From assembly GCA_019749945.1 (NCBI GenBank), contig JAIEPF010000004.1:62001-126000 (forward strand): a stretch of 64,000 bases of DNA, read 5' to 3'. How positions within the stretch are numbered: position 1 is the stretch's first letter; every line of letters begins with the position of its first letter. The position numbers were made by a program, and so were the translations under genes. Shown in pieces: positions 44,190 to 52,054 of the stretch. The notes below the pieces were generated by a model. That model saw nothing but the letters and a program-made list of their open reading frames with translations, was not told the DNA's origin and did no database searches. Source of the DNA: Burkholderiales bacterium. GTDB lineage: Bacteria > Pseudomonadota > Gammaproteobacteria > Burkholderiales > SG8-41.

Positions 44190-44825
44190 TTATTCACCCT
44201 TGACTGCGCAAATCCGGCAGGCATAGTCTTCCAGCGTTGCGCGGGTGACGCCGACCGCGCCGTGCTGGCGGCGGTTGTATTCCGCGCTCTCCAGTTCGGT
44301 ACGGAAAGAATCATTGAGGCGGTTGATCATGTTGAACATCGAACAGGCGAGGGAGATTTCGACGATTTCGGCGTCATTGAACTCGCGACGCAGCGCATCC
44401 CAGACCTTGTTGTCGCGTTTCGCGGTGTTCAGTGTCATCGCCTCCGACCACGCGATGGCGGCTTTTTCACGGGCATTGAACAGCGCACTCGCCTGATAGT
44501 CGCCTTTCAGCGCGTCGAACTCCTCGTCCTTCAGTCCCAGTGCTTGACCAAGCACGTAGTTGTGTTCCGTTCAGTAATGGCAATCATTGATGGTCGAGGT
44601 CTTCAGCACGGCGAGGTTGCGCAAACGCACATCCGATACCGCCCCGGCATTGGGCTGGCGCACAGCGGCAATGAAAGGCAGGATCCAGCGCGCAACATGG
44701 GGGCTGTGCGACAGGATGCGCATCAGGTTGGCGGTGCGGCCGAGCATTTTGTTCGAGGCTTCGAACAAATCCTTCGCCGCTCCAACCGCTTCCTCATCAG
44801 TGATGCCGCGGATACGCTGGGTCAT
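44190..44825 (-). CDS. carboxymuconolactone decarboxylase/AhpD-like selenoprotein (in-frame TGA = Sec85)
   Basis: Two open segments in the same frame, 44571-44825 and the part below 44571, are separated by one TGA at 44571-44573. Read through it, they give a 211-residue carboxymuconolactone decarboxylase-family protein: MTQRIRGITDEEAVG at the start, LRNLAVLKTSTIND, the redox motif C82-H-Y-U85-T-E-H88, then YVLGQALGLKDEEFDAL and a helical C-terminal half. Cysteine relatives have CxxC-x2-H here; the TGA falls exactly on the second Cys, so a CxxU site is implied. A SECIS-like hairpin (44540-44555) lies 15 nt after the TGA. The likely job is thiol/selenol peroxidase or a similar reductive step. 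It lies 21 nt after the flavin reductase gene and 32 nt before an oxidoreductase gene in the catabolic operon. The alternative, a nonsense-mutated gene, is less likely. No sel genes are in the window. Confidence 0.88.
44540..44555 (-). promoter_or_regulatory. putative bacterial SECIS hairpin
   Basis: Read on the minus strand, GUGCUU-GGUC-AAGCAC is a perfect 6-bp stem with a GGUC tetraloop. It begins 15 nt after the in-frame UGA at 44571-44573 and its loop starts 22 nt after it. From memory, the E. coli fdhF SECIS has the same GGUC loop about 19 nt after its UGA. The hairpin lies within coding sequence, as bacterial SECIS elements do, where it would bind SelB. Confidence 0.8.
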
Positions 44826-44846
44826 GGCAGGGCCTTTCGTTCGGGT

Positions 44847-45368
44847 TCAGGAATTTTCGGGTATGGGTTCGACGGTGACATAACGTCCGCGGCAATAACC
44901 CAGCGGCGCACGGTCGGCATAGCTGTAGTGCAGCACATGGCCGATGAAAATCACGTGGTCGCCGCTGTAATGCCGGGCTTCGGTGCGGCATTCGAACTGC
45001 GCAGCCGCACCGTCGAGCAGCGGCATGCCGTGGACGCCGGAACCGTGGGCGACACCCTCGAACTTGCGCGGCATCGGTTTGGCAAAGCGCTGCGACAGTG
45101 CAATCTGGTCATGCGCCAGCACGTTGATCGCGAAATGCGTGGCCTGCAGGAAATTCGGCAGGTTCGGCGAGCGCAGCGACAGGCTCCACAACACCAGCGG
45201 CGGCGACAGTGAAACCGAGCTGAAGGAATTCGCCGTCAGGCCGATGGCTTCGCCGGCAGAAGTCCTGGTGGTGACGATGGTGACGCCTGTGGCAAACACG
45301 CCCAGCGCATTGCGGAAGTCGCGCGGGTCGAGGTCCGGGCTGGCCGCTGCGGTCGGTGTATCGGCCAT
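44847..45368 (-). CDS. flavin reductase, partner of the monooxygenase
   Basis: A 173-residue NAD(P)H:flavin oxidoreductase of the HpaC type. Marks are FRNALGVFATGVTIVTT, GLTANSFSSVSLSPPLVLWSL, and FAINVLAHDQIALSQRFA. It hands reduced flavin to a two-component monooxygenase, which must be the product of the gene three nt upstream (45372). The pair resembles HpaBC-type or HsaAB-type systems that hydroxylate phenolic rings. Confidence 0.92.
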   Translation of the reverse strand: MADTPTAAASPDLDPRDFRNALGVFATGVTIVTTRTSAGEAIGLTANSFSSVSLSPPLVLWSLSLRSPNLPNFLQATHFAINVLAHDQIALSQRFAKPMPRKFEGVAHGSGVHGMPLLDGAAAQFECRTEARHYSGDHVIFIGHVLHYSYADRAPLGYCRGRYVTVEPIPENS

Positions 45369-45371
45369 CGG

Positions 45372-46565
45372 CTACAGCGTCGGCAGGTCGGCGGCGATGC
45401 CGAGCAGGGACTTGCCGGCCATCGTGGTGGCGATATCCCAGGCCAGCGCGTAATGGCTGTTCGCGGCGTGGATATCACGGAAAGAACGCTGTATAACCTG
45501 TTGATTATAAAGAAATTCTCCACCACCGGCGCCGAACAGCAAATCGACACCCTCGGTGCACAGATGGGCGGCATAGGCGCCGTCGCGACGCATGCGGATT
45601 TTCTGGTCGCGGGTCGGCACGGCGTTGGCCGCGGCCAGTGCCATGGCCTCCCGGCAATTGCCGACCAGGATGCGTTCTGCAGCCGAAATCGCCGATGCGG
45701 CATGGCCGAGCCGCGCCTGGGTGGTTGCGTAATCGGCAAGCAGTGTCGTTGAATAGGCGGTGATGCGGTGGCGGATGTCGGCGCTGAATTCTTCGATTGC
45801 ACCCTGGGCAATGCCCAGCGCGGCGCCGGCCACCACATACGGGAACATGTCGAATACCGGCAGGCGGTACAGGGCAGCCGTTTCGCCGCCGGGGGCTACG
45901 CCGCCTTTCATCTGCTCGACGGTCAACGCGCGATGCGCCGGCACAAAGATTTCGCTGACCTCGACGTCCTTGCTGCCGGTGCCGCGCAGGCCTGCGACAT
46001 GCCAGGTGTCGATGATGTTGTAATCGGCCTTGGGCACGACAAACACATAATATTGCGGCAGTTCACCTTCGGCGCTGCTGGTGATGCCGCCGAGCATGCA
46101 CCAGTCGCAGGCATCGATGCCGCTGGAAAACTTCCAGTGCCCGGACAAACGGAAACCCTTGCCGTCGCGTTCGGCATGTCCTGCCGGAAACATCAGCGCC
46201 GAGCCGATTAATGCGTCTGGAGAAGCGGCGCCGGGCGACGGACCCCAGACTTCATCCTGCGCGGCACGCGGCCACAGCGCGAGCATCCAGTGATGGTTGG
46301 CGAGATTGGCCAGCACCCAGGCGGTGGAACCGCAACCGCGGCCGATGATGGCGGTCAGCTCGACGATGGCTTCATAGGACAGTTCGCTGCCGCCGACACG
46401 TTTCGGTTGCAGCATGCGGAACAGGCCGCTGGCATGCAGGTCACGGATGCTGTCGTCGGGGATACGCCGCAGTTCTTCCGTGCGCGGCGCACGTTCGCGC
46501 AGCACCGGCACCAGCGCCCGAGCGCGCTCGGTGAGTTCGTGAAGCGTCGGCGCAGTCCTGGCCAT
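45372..46565 (-). CDS. acyl-CoA dehydrogenase-fold flavin-dependent monooxygenase (oxygenase component)
   Basis: A 397-residue protein of the HsaA/HpaB-like class D group with the acyl-CoA dehydrogenase fold. RIPDDSIRDLHASGLFRMLQPKRVGG at the start and YEAIVELTAIIGRGCGSTAWVLAN are typical, as are WKFSSGIDACDWCMLGG, GLRGTGSKDVEV and a C-terminal LFGAGGGEFL. It should use reduced FMN or FAD from the neighbouring reductase to hydroxylate a ring compound. Its ATG overlaps the stop of the Gfo/Idh/MocA gene (46565). No catalytic acyl-CoA Glu is apparent, which fits a monooxygenase. Confidence 0.88.
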   Translation of the reverse strand: MARTAPTLHELTERARALVPVLRERAPRTEELRRIPDDSIRDLHASGLFRMLQPKRVGGSELSYEAIVELTAIIGRGCGSTAWVLANLANHHWMLALWPRAAQDEVWGPSPGAASPDALIGSALMFPAGHAERDGKGFRLSGHWKFSSGIDACDWCMLGGITSSAEGELPQYYVFVVPKADYNIIDTWHVAGLRGTGSKDVEVSEIFVPAHRALTVEQMKGGVAPGGETAALYRLPVFDMFPYVVAGAALGIAQGAIEEFSADIRHRITAYSTTLLADYATTQARLGHAASAISAAERILVGNCREAMALAAANAVPTRDQKIRMRRDGAYAAHLCTEGVDLLFGAGGGEFLYNQQVIQRSFRDIHAANSHYALAWDIATTMAGKSLLGIAADLPTL

Positions 46566-47563
46566 CAGGATTCGACGTTGACGATGGCGCCGCTGGAAGC
46601 GGATTTGAATATCGCTTCCAGCGCGGAAATATTGGCGATCATCTGCGACTGCGGCACCGGGTAGGGCGTGCGGCCCTCGGCGGCATCGGCGAAGGCTTCC
46701 AGATTCGCCAGCACGTTCGGCGCCGGCGGAAACTCGCGCACTTCCTTCCTGCCGCCACGCAGCGTCTTGGTCAGCACCCAGCCTTCGGGTGCTTCGGGAT
46801 GGGTTTTGTCGCGCACTTCGATCCAGCCCTTGTTGCAGTACACCGCGAAGCGGCCTTCGAAGGGGGTGGCCAGTATCGCGCTGATCAGCGCATGGCCGCC
46901 GCTCTTGAACGTCACCAGGATCGCCAATGTATCGCCGTTGACGAGCTGGCTGCCCAGTTGCTTGACGCTGGCGAACACGCGCTCGGCTTCACCGAATACG
47001 CCCACCGACAAATCGAGCAGGTGGATGCCGGTGGCCGTCATCGGGCCGGCTGGCGCTTCCTTGCCCGACAGCCGCCAGTTGTCGGCGGCCAGTGTGAGGA
47101 ATTTGTCCTGGCTGAAATTGGCCTCGACCTGCAGCGGCGTACCCAGTTCGCCGGACTGGATGATGCGCATGGCCTCGATCACCGGCGGCTCGAAGCGGCG
47201 TTCATGGCCTACGGCGAGCGCCACCTTGTTGTCATTGACCGCCTTGATCGCGCGCAACACATCGGCGCGGGTCATCGACAGCGGTTTTTCGCAGAACACA
47301 TGTTTGCCGGCATTGGCGGCGGCGATGATCTGTTCGGTGTGCTGGGTGTGCGGGGTGCACAGCACCACGCCCTGGATCGACGGATCCTTCAAAACGGCAT
47401 TGAAGTCGGTGATGACCTTGACACCGTGCTGTTTTGCAAATTCGGCGATACCGGCCGCGTTGACTTCGACCACGGTATCGACGCTGATTTTTTTGCTGGT
47501 CTTGAGCAGCGGGACAATGATCTTGCCCCACCAGCCCATGCCGACGACTGCGACGTTGAACAA
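46565..47563 (-). CDS. Gfo/Idh/MocA family oxidoreductase
   Basis: A 332-residue dehydrogenase with VAVVGMGWWGKIIVPLL at residues 4-20 and the conserved CEKPLSMTRADVLRAI. ATGIHLLDLSVGVFG marks the substrate domain. It is similar in build to the copy at 43189, and the two may act on related intermediates. It lies 29 nt after the LLM gene and overlaps the monooxygenase start. Confidence 0.9.
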   Translation of the reverse strand: MFNVAVVGMGWWGKIIVPLLKTSKKISVDTVVEVNAAGIAEFAKQHGVKVITDFNAVLKDPSIQGVVLCTPHTQHTEQIIAAANAGKHVFCEKPLSMTRADVLRAIKAVNDNKVALAVGHERRFEPPVIEAMRIIQSGELGTPLQVEANFSQDKFLTLAADNWRLSGKEAPAGPMTATGIHLLDLSVGVFGEAERVFASVKQLGSQLVNGDTLAILVTFKSGGHALISAILATPFEGRFAVYCNKGWIEVRDKTHPEAPEGWVLTKTLRGGRKEVREFPPAPNVLANLEAFADAAEGRTPYPVPQSQMIANISALEAIFKSASSGAIVNVES

Positions 47564-47592
47564 GGTGTTGTTCCTTCGGATTCAGTGGGTAT

Positions 47593-48702
47593 TCAGGCGG
47601 CCTTGCTGCTTTTTTTGGCGATGGCGGCATTGACCGCCGGCATCACTTTTTCAGCCATCAGTTCCATCGAACGTTTGGCGAGTTTGGGATCGATCCAGTC
47701 GTGGCAGGCATACACCAGCATGCCGAAATCGCCGACCTGCTCGCGGAAGGCCAGGATCTGGTCGACCACGCTGTTGACGGTGCCGGCGATGACCAGCTTG
47801 TCGGTGACGTATTCCGGCGTGATCGCGGAATCGGGCATGTTCTGGTCGACCTTGAACAGGTTGCCGCGGCCGCTGAAACCGACCAGTTTGCGCACCAGCT
47901 GTTTGAAATAAAAATGATAGGGCCCTTCCGCCGATTTGCCGTAACGCTGCGCGGTGGCTTCGTCATCGGCGACGAAGATGCTTTTGGCGATGCGCCAGTC
48001 GGCGGGATTGGCGACCTGACCGATGTTTTTCTTGCCCTCGGCGTAATTGGGCCAGTGCGTCTTGACCCATTCCGGCATCAGGAAGTTGGCGGAAATCGGC
48101 TGCCAGCCGCGTTCGGCCATCGCGATCACGCCCTTGGAGAAGGGCGCGACCACGGTGCCGACGATCAGCGGGTGCGGTTTCTGGAAGGGCTTGAGGATGA
48201 TGCCCTGGCCGATTTCCGGGATCATGGTTTTTTCGGTGGTGACTTTCCAGTACTTGCCCTCAATGTTGTACGGCGGCTCGGATTCCCAGATCTTCAGCAC
48301 CATGTTGATGCCTTCGACGAACATCGCATTGCGGTCGCGTTCGAGGTTGCCGAAAACCTCGGCGTCGGAAGCCAGTCCGCCCGGGCTGATGCCCATGATG
48401 AAGCGGCCCTCGAGCAGGTTGTCCATCATCGCGACCTGTGCGGCGATGGCGGCGGGATGAGAGCAGGGAATGTTGATGGTGCCGGTGCCGAGCTTGATGC
48501 GTTTGGTTTCCGAAATCAGGCTGGCAAGGAAGGTCATGCAGTGCGTGACCGTCTCCGCGGCATCGGTGACATGCTCGCCGACATAGGCTTCTTCAAAGCC
48601 CAGCTTGTCGGCGAGGATGATCGCCTCGCGGTCCTCGCGCAGCGATTGCGGATAGCTCTTCCCGGGCGGGTGGAGCGGCATCATGAACGTTCCGAGTTTC
48701 AT
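47593..48702 (-). CDS. LLM class flavin-dependent oxidoreductase
   Basis: A 369-residue luciferase-like protein. Typical parts are GTFMMPLHPPGKSY at the start, LGFEEAYVGEHV, RIKLGTGTINIPCSHPAAIAAQVAMMD and GRFIMGISPGGLASD. It may work as an FMNH2-dependent monooxygenase or an F420-type oxidoreductase; proteobacterial members are mostly flavin-dependent. Reduced flavin could come from the reductase at 44847. It stands between a TctC gene and a Gfo/Idh/MocA gene in the catabolic run. Confidence 0.9.
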   Translation of the reverse strand: MKLGTFMMPLHPPGKSYPQSLREDREAIILADKLGFEEAYVGEHVTDAAETVTHCMTFLASLISETKRIKLGTGTINIPCSHPAAIAAQVAMMDNLLEGRFIMGISPGGLASDAEVFGNLERDRNAMFVEGINMVLKIWESEPPYNIEGKYWKVTTEKTMIPEIGQGIILKPFQKPHPLIVGTVVAPFSKGVIAMAERGWQPISANFLMPEWVKTHWPNYAEGKKNIGQVANPADWRIAKSIFVADDEATAQRYGKSAEGPYHFYFKQLVRKLVGFSGRGNLFKVDQNMPDSAITPEYVTDKLVIAGTVNSVVDQILAFREQVGDFGMLVYACHDWIDPKLAKRSMELMAEKVMPAVNAAIAKKSSKAA

Positions 48703-48734
48703 CCTTGCATCCTTGGTCGGGTTGTACTGAACGG

Positions 48735-49718
48735 TTATTCGGTCTGGATCTTGGCGTCGCGGATCACCTTGCCGAAGCGCTCGGTTTCTTCCTTGACGAA
48801 TTTTGTGAAATCTTCCGGCGACTTGCTGACGATCGCGGGCACACCGCCGTCGTTCAGCCGTTTGTTCACCGTTGCATCCTTCATCGTTTTCTGGGTGACG
48901 TCGAACAGTTTGGCGACCACCGGCCGCGGCGTGCCTGCGGGAACGAATATGCCCTGCCAGGAACCGACGACCATGTCGAAACCCTGTTCCCGCATGGTCG
49001 GCATTTCGGGATAGGCCGGGCTGCGCTCGGGGGCAATGATGCCGAGCATGCGCAGGCGGTTCTGTTTGGCGAAAGTCACCGTCGAGCTGAAGGTCGCGAA
49101 CATGAACTGCACCTCGTTGGCGAGCAGGCCGACGGTGGCTGGGCCCGCGCCGCCCTTGTACGGCACTTCGGTGGCGCTGGTGCCGGTGGCCATCAGGAAC
49201 ATCTTGGCTTCGAGCGAATTCGCGCTGCTCGGCGCCGGTGAGCCGTAGTTCAGCTTGTTGGGATTGGCCTTCATGTAGGCGATCAGTTCCTTGACCGTTT
49301 TTGCCGGCAGCGAAGGGTGCACCACGAGGCTGCCCGGCACATCGACAACCTGACTCACCGGGATCAGGTCTTTCAGCGGTTTGTACTGGAATTTGGTGTA
49401 GTACACCGGATTGATCGCCATGGTGCCGACGTTGCCGAGCAGGAAGGTATAACCGTCGGCGCTGGCACGGGCGGCGGTTTCGACACCGATGTTACCGGCG
49501 GCGCCGGGCCGGTTATCCACGACGACCTGCTGTTTCAGCAGATCCGCCATCGCCGGCTGGATGATGCGACCGACGAAATCCGACGCGCCGCCCGGCGCGA
49601 ACGGCACGATCATGCGCAGCGGACGGTTCGGGTAATCGTTTTTGGCCTGGGCCCAGGCGCATGAGGCGGACAGCAGGGCGCAGGCGGTGGTTGCGAGCAA
49701 TACATGTTTGACGATCAT
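48735..49718 (-). CDS. Bug/TctC family solute-binding receptor
   Basis: The ATG at 49718 (MIVKHVLLATTACALLSASCAWAQ) has GGAGGAGG upstream and is preferred over 49775. The 327-residue product has a Sec signal and the usual marks: LRMIVPFAPGGASDFVGR, VVDNRPGAAGNIGVETAA, NYGSPAPSSANSLEA, EVPYKGGAGPAT and IFVPAGTPRPVVAKLF. It neighbours a second TctC gene (49780), so the operon carries two receptors, perhaps for two related substrates. Confidence 0.92.
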   Translation of the reverse strand: MIVKHVLLATTACALLSASCAWAQAKNDYPNRPLRMIVPFAPGGASDFVGRIIQPAMADLLKQQVVVDNRPGAAGNIGVETAARASADGYTFLLGNVGTMAINPVYYTKFQYKPLKDLIPVSQVVDVPGSLVVHPSLPAKTVKELIAYMKANPNKLNYGSPAPSSANSLEAKMFLMATGTSATEVPYKGGAGPATVGLLANEVQFMFATFSSTVTFAKQNRLRMLGIIAPERSPAYPEMPTMREQGFDMVVGSWQGIFVPAGTPRPVVAKLFDVTQKTMKDATVNKRLNDGGVPAIVSKSPEDFTKFVKEETERFGKVIRDAKIQTE

Positions 49719-49779
49719 TGGATTCCTCCTCCGGTTATTGATTTGATTTGCTTCCGTCCTGGTTTGGTGGCACACCTTG

Positions 49780-50757
49780 TTATTCGATCCGTATGTTGTT
49801 TTCGCGGACGACTTTCGCCCATTTTTCGGTTTCGCCGCGCACGAACGCGGTGTAGGCCTCGGGCGTGGCGCTCAGTGAAACCGTCATCATCATTTTGCCG
49901 AGCTGCTCCTTCAGCACCGGACGCTGCATCACCTCGCTGACCTTGGCGTGTATCGAATTGACGATGGCGCGCGGCGTGCCGGCGGGGGCGAACATGCCGT
50001 TCCAGGCATTGGTGCCGACGCCGGGGAAACCGGCTTCCTTCATGGTCGGCACATTGGGCAGTTCCGGCAGGCGGTTGGGCGCCGCGGTGGCCAGCGCTTT
50101 CATCCGGTTGTTGCGGACATGCTCGATGGTCGAGGCCAGATTGACGAACATGATCTGTGTTTCGCCGCCGAGCACGCCGGGCACCATGCCGCCGGCGCCG
50201 GCCTTGTACGGGACATGGGTGGCGTTGGCGCCGGAAGCTTTGAGGAACACCACCATGTCGAGATGCGGGTAGGTGCCGATGCCGGCCGAGGCATAGTTGA
50301 GTTTGGTGGTCGGCAGTTTCGAATAATCGATCAGTTCGCGCACCGTTTTTGCCGGGACATTGGCGCCGGCGGCGAGGATGTGCGGAATCTCCACCAGATT
50401 GGTGACGCCCGTCAGGTCGCGCGACGGTCTGACCTTCAGCACTTCGGCAAAGGTGGTTTCATTGATGGCATTGGTCGAGACATTGCCGACGAACACCGTG
50501 TAGCCGTCGGGAATGGCGCGCGCCGCCATTTCCAGCGCAATGTTGCCCGATGCGCCGGCGCGGTTGTCGACGATGATCGGCTGGCCCCAGGCCTCGTTCA
50601 GCTGGTTGGCCACCTGCCGCGCCACGATGTCGGTGGCGCCGCCGGGCGCGTAGGGGATGATCATGCGCACCGGTTTTTTCGGAAACGCCTTGTCCTGCGC
50701 GACAGCGAGGCCGGGAACCGCACCCAGAGCCAGGACCAGCATCAGCGTTTTCATCAT
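49780..50757 (-). CDS. Bug/TctC family solute-binding receptor
   Basis: A 325-residue periplasmic receptor. The first ATG (50757) is close to GGAGGGG; the next codon is also ATG (50754) and is better spaced. A short Sec signal (ALGAVPGLAVAQ) precedes the marks VRMIIPYAPGGATDIVARQV, IIVDNRAGASGNIALE, NYASAGIGTYPHLDMVV, HVPYKAGAGGMVPG and MFAPAGTPRAIVNSI. It lies 35 nt after a Gfo/Idh/MocA gene. Confidence 0.92.
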   Translation of the reverse strand: MMKTLMLVLALGAVPGLAVAQDKAFPKKPVRMIIPYAPGGATDIVARQVANQLNEAWGQPIIVDNRAGASGNIALEMAARAIPDGYTVFVGNVSTNAINETTFAEVLKVRPSRDLTGVTNLVEIPHILAAGANVPAKTVRELIDYSKLPTTKLNYASAGIGTYPHLDMVVFLKASGANATHVPYKAGAGGMVPGVLGGETQIMFVNLASTIEHVRNNRMKALATAAPNRLPELPNVPTMKEAGFPGVGTNAWNGMFAPAGTPRAIVNSIHAKVSEVMQRPVLKEQLGKMMMTVSLSATPEAYTAFVRGETEKWAKVVRENNIRIE

Positions 50758-50792
50758 GCCCCTCCGTGAAACATCATAAATTATTGTTTTTA

Positions 50793-51902
50793 TTAAGTTT
50801 TTTCCTGCCCGGGCGCAATCGGCAACTGCACCGGCTTTTTCAGGCGCGCCGACAGGTCGATGGCCTTGGTCAGCATCAGGCGATTATGGCCTTCGGCTGC
50901 GGTTGCGTGTTGCGTCGGCACGCCCAGCGACACCCGATTCAACCATGAATTGGTTTCTTCGCGCATCGGTCCGCGCAGCTCGCCCAGCGCCATGTCGCCG
51001 ACCGGGTAACTGGTCAGGAAATCGACATGGCGGCGCTTGTCCGGCGCATAACCTTCACTCTGAATCAGGTTGGTGGCGAGCACGATGTCGCGGTGGGTGT
51101 CGTCGATGGTCAGCACGCCCTCGGTGCCCACCGCGCCGACTTCCAGGCTGTATACCGCGCCGGGCCAGACTTCGGGCAGCGCCCAGGAAATGACGCCATG
51201 GTAAATCGCGCCGTCATCAAAAGAGATGGTGTATCCGGTGCCGTCGACACCCTGCCAGGTCGGGCCCAGCGCCTTGTTCACCGAACGCGCGTAGACCTCG
51301 ACCGGCTTTTTGGTTTCCATCAGCCACATCACGATGTCCAGGGCGTGGGTGCCCGAGATCACCATCGGTGTCACTTCGGCGCGGTTGTCGCTGCGTTTGT
51401 AGTTGTCGATCGCGACCAGCCGGTTCATGAAGGCGCGGGAAGTGACCATGGTCACTTCACCCAGCGATCCGGTGCGCACTTTTTCCTTGGCCACCAGCCA
51501 GCGGCGGCGGAAGCGCTGGGTGTAACCGATCACCGCGTCGACGCCGGATTTTTCGATGGCGGCCAGCGTCTGCGCGGATTCGCCGAGATCGGTCGCCAGC
51601 GGTTTTTCGATCAGCATCGGCAGCTTGCGTTCTGCCGCCATGATCACCGGATCGACATGCAGGTGTTCGTCGGTGCAGACCGCGACCGCATTGACTTCGG
51701 GGCGCGCCAGCAGTTCCTTGTAATCGGGGGTGACAAAATCGCCGCCGCATTTTTCACGGACGATTTCACCGCGCTCGGGATTCAATTCGGCGATGCCGAT
51801 CCAGCCCACGGAAGGGTGGCGCGCCGCGAGTTCGGCGCGGATCAGGCCGACACGACCGGCGCCGATGATGGCGAGGCCGATTTTTTTGGGGTCTTTCTTC
51901 AA
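50793..51902 (-). CDS. Gfo/Idh/MocA family oxidoreductase
   Basis: A 369-residue dehydrogenase with GLAIIGAGRVGLIRAEL at the Rossmann start, the lysine in IEKPLATDLGE, and ISGTHALDIVMWLMET in the second domain. It differs from the copies at 43189 and 46565 and is closer in type to inositol 2-dehydrogenase-like enzymes (GYTQRFRRRW). A pair of 21-nt inverted repeats (51936-51956, 52022-52042) separates it from the next dehydrogenase gene. Confidence 0.9.
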   Translation of the reverse strand: MKKDPKKIGLAIIGAGRVGLIRAELAARHPSVGWIGIAELNPERGEIVREKCGGDFVTPDYKELLARPEVNAVAVCTDEHLHVDPVIMAAERKLPMLIEKPLATDLGESAQTLAAIEKSGVDAVIGYTQRFRRRWLVAKEKVRTGSLGEVTMVTSRAFMNRLVAIDNYKRSDNRAEVTPMVISGTHALDIVMWLMETKKPVEVYARSVNKALGPTWQGVDGTGYTISFDDGAIYHGVISWALPEVWPGAVYSLEVGAVGTEGVLTIDDTHRDIVLATNLIQSEGYAPDKRRHVDFLTSYPVGDMALGELRGPMREETNSWLNRVSLGVPTQHATAAEGHNRLMLTKAIDLSARLKKPVQLPIAPGQEKT

Positions 51903-51935
51903 TTTAAAGTCCAGTTCAAAGACAAGTTCAAAGGC

Positions 51936-52042
51936 TTAGCCACAGAGGTCACAGAGTTCACAGAGAAAAACCGAACCGGTAAATTTGCGCTCCGGTAACA
52001 TGGCTTATCGCTTTTGAATTCCTCTGTGTCCTCTGTGGCTAA
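51936..52042. repeat. inverted repeat pair between two dehydrogenase genes
   Basis: Left arm 51936-51956 and right arm 52022-52042 match as inverted repeats at 20 of 21 positions (core TTAGCCACAGAGG). The motif belongs to a type of short CCACAGAGG-containing dispersed repeat seen in many bacterial genomes. No gene lies between the arms. It fills most of the 152-nt gap, so it may act as a transcript-stabilising hairpin. Confidence 0.8.
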
Positions 52043-52054
52043 AGGGGTTGATCT

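Noticed and set aside
44571..44825. Reading the N-terminal part of the carboxymuconolactone decarboxylase gene as a separate 84-residue protein
   Set aside because: It stops in the middle of the catalytic motif and continues in frame; the selenoprotein reading explains both halves.
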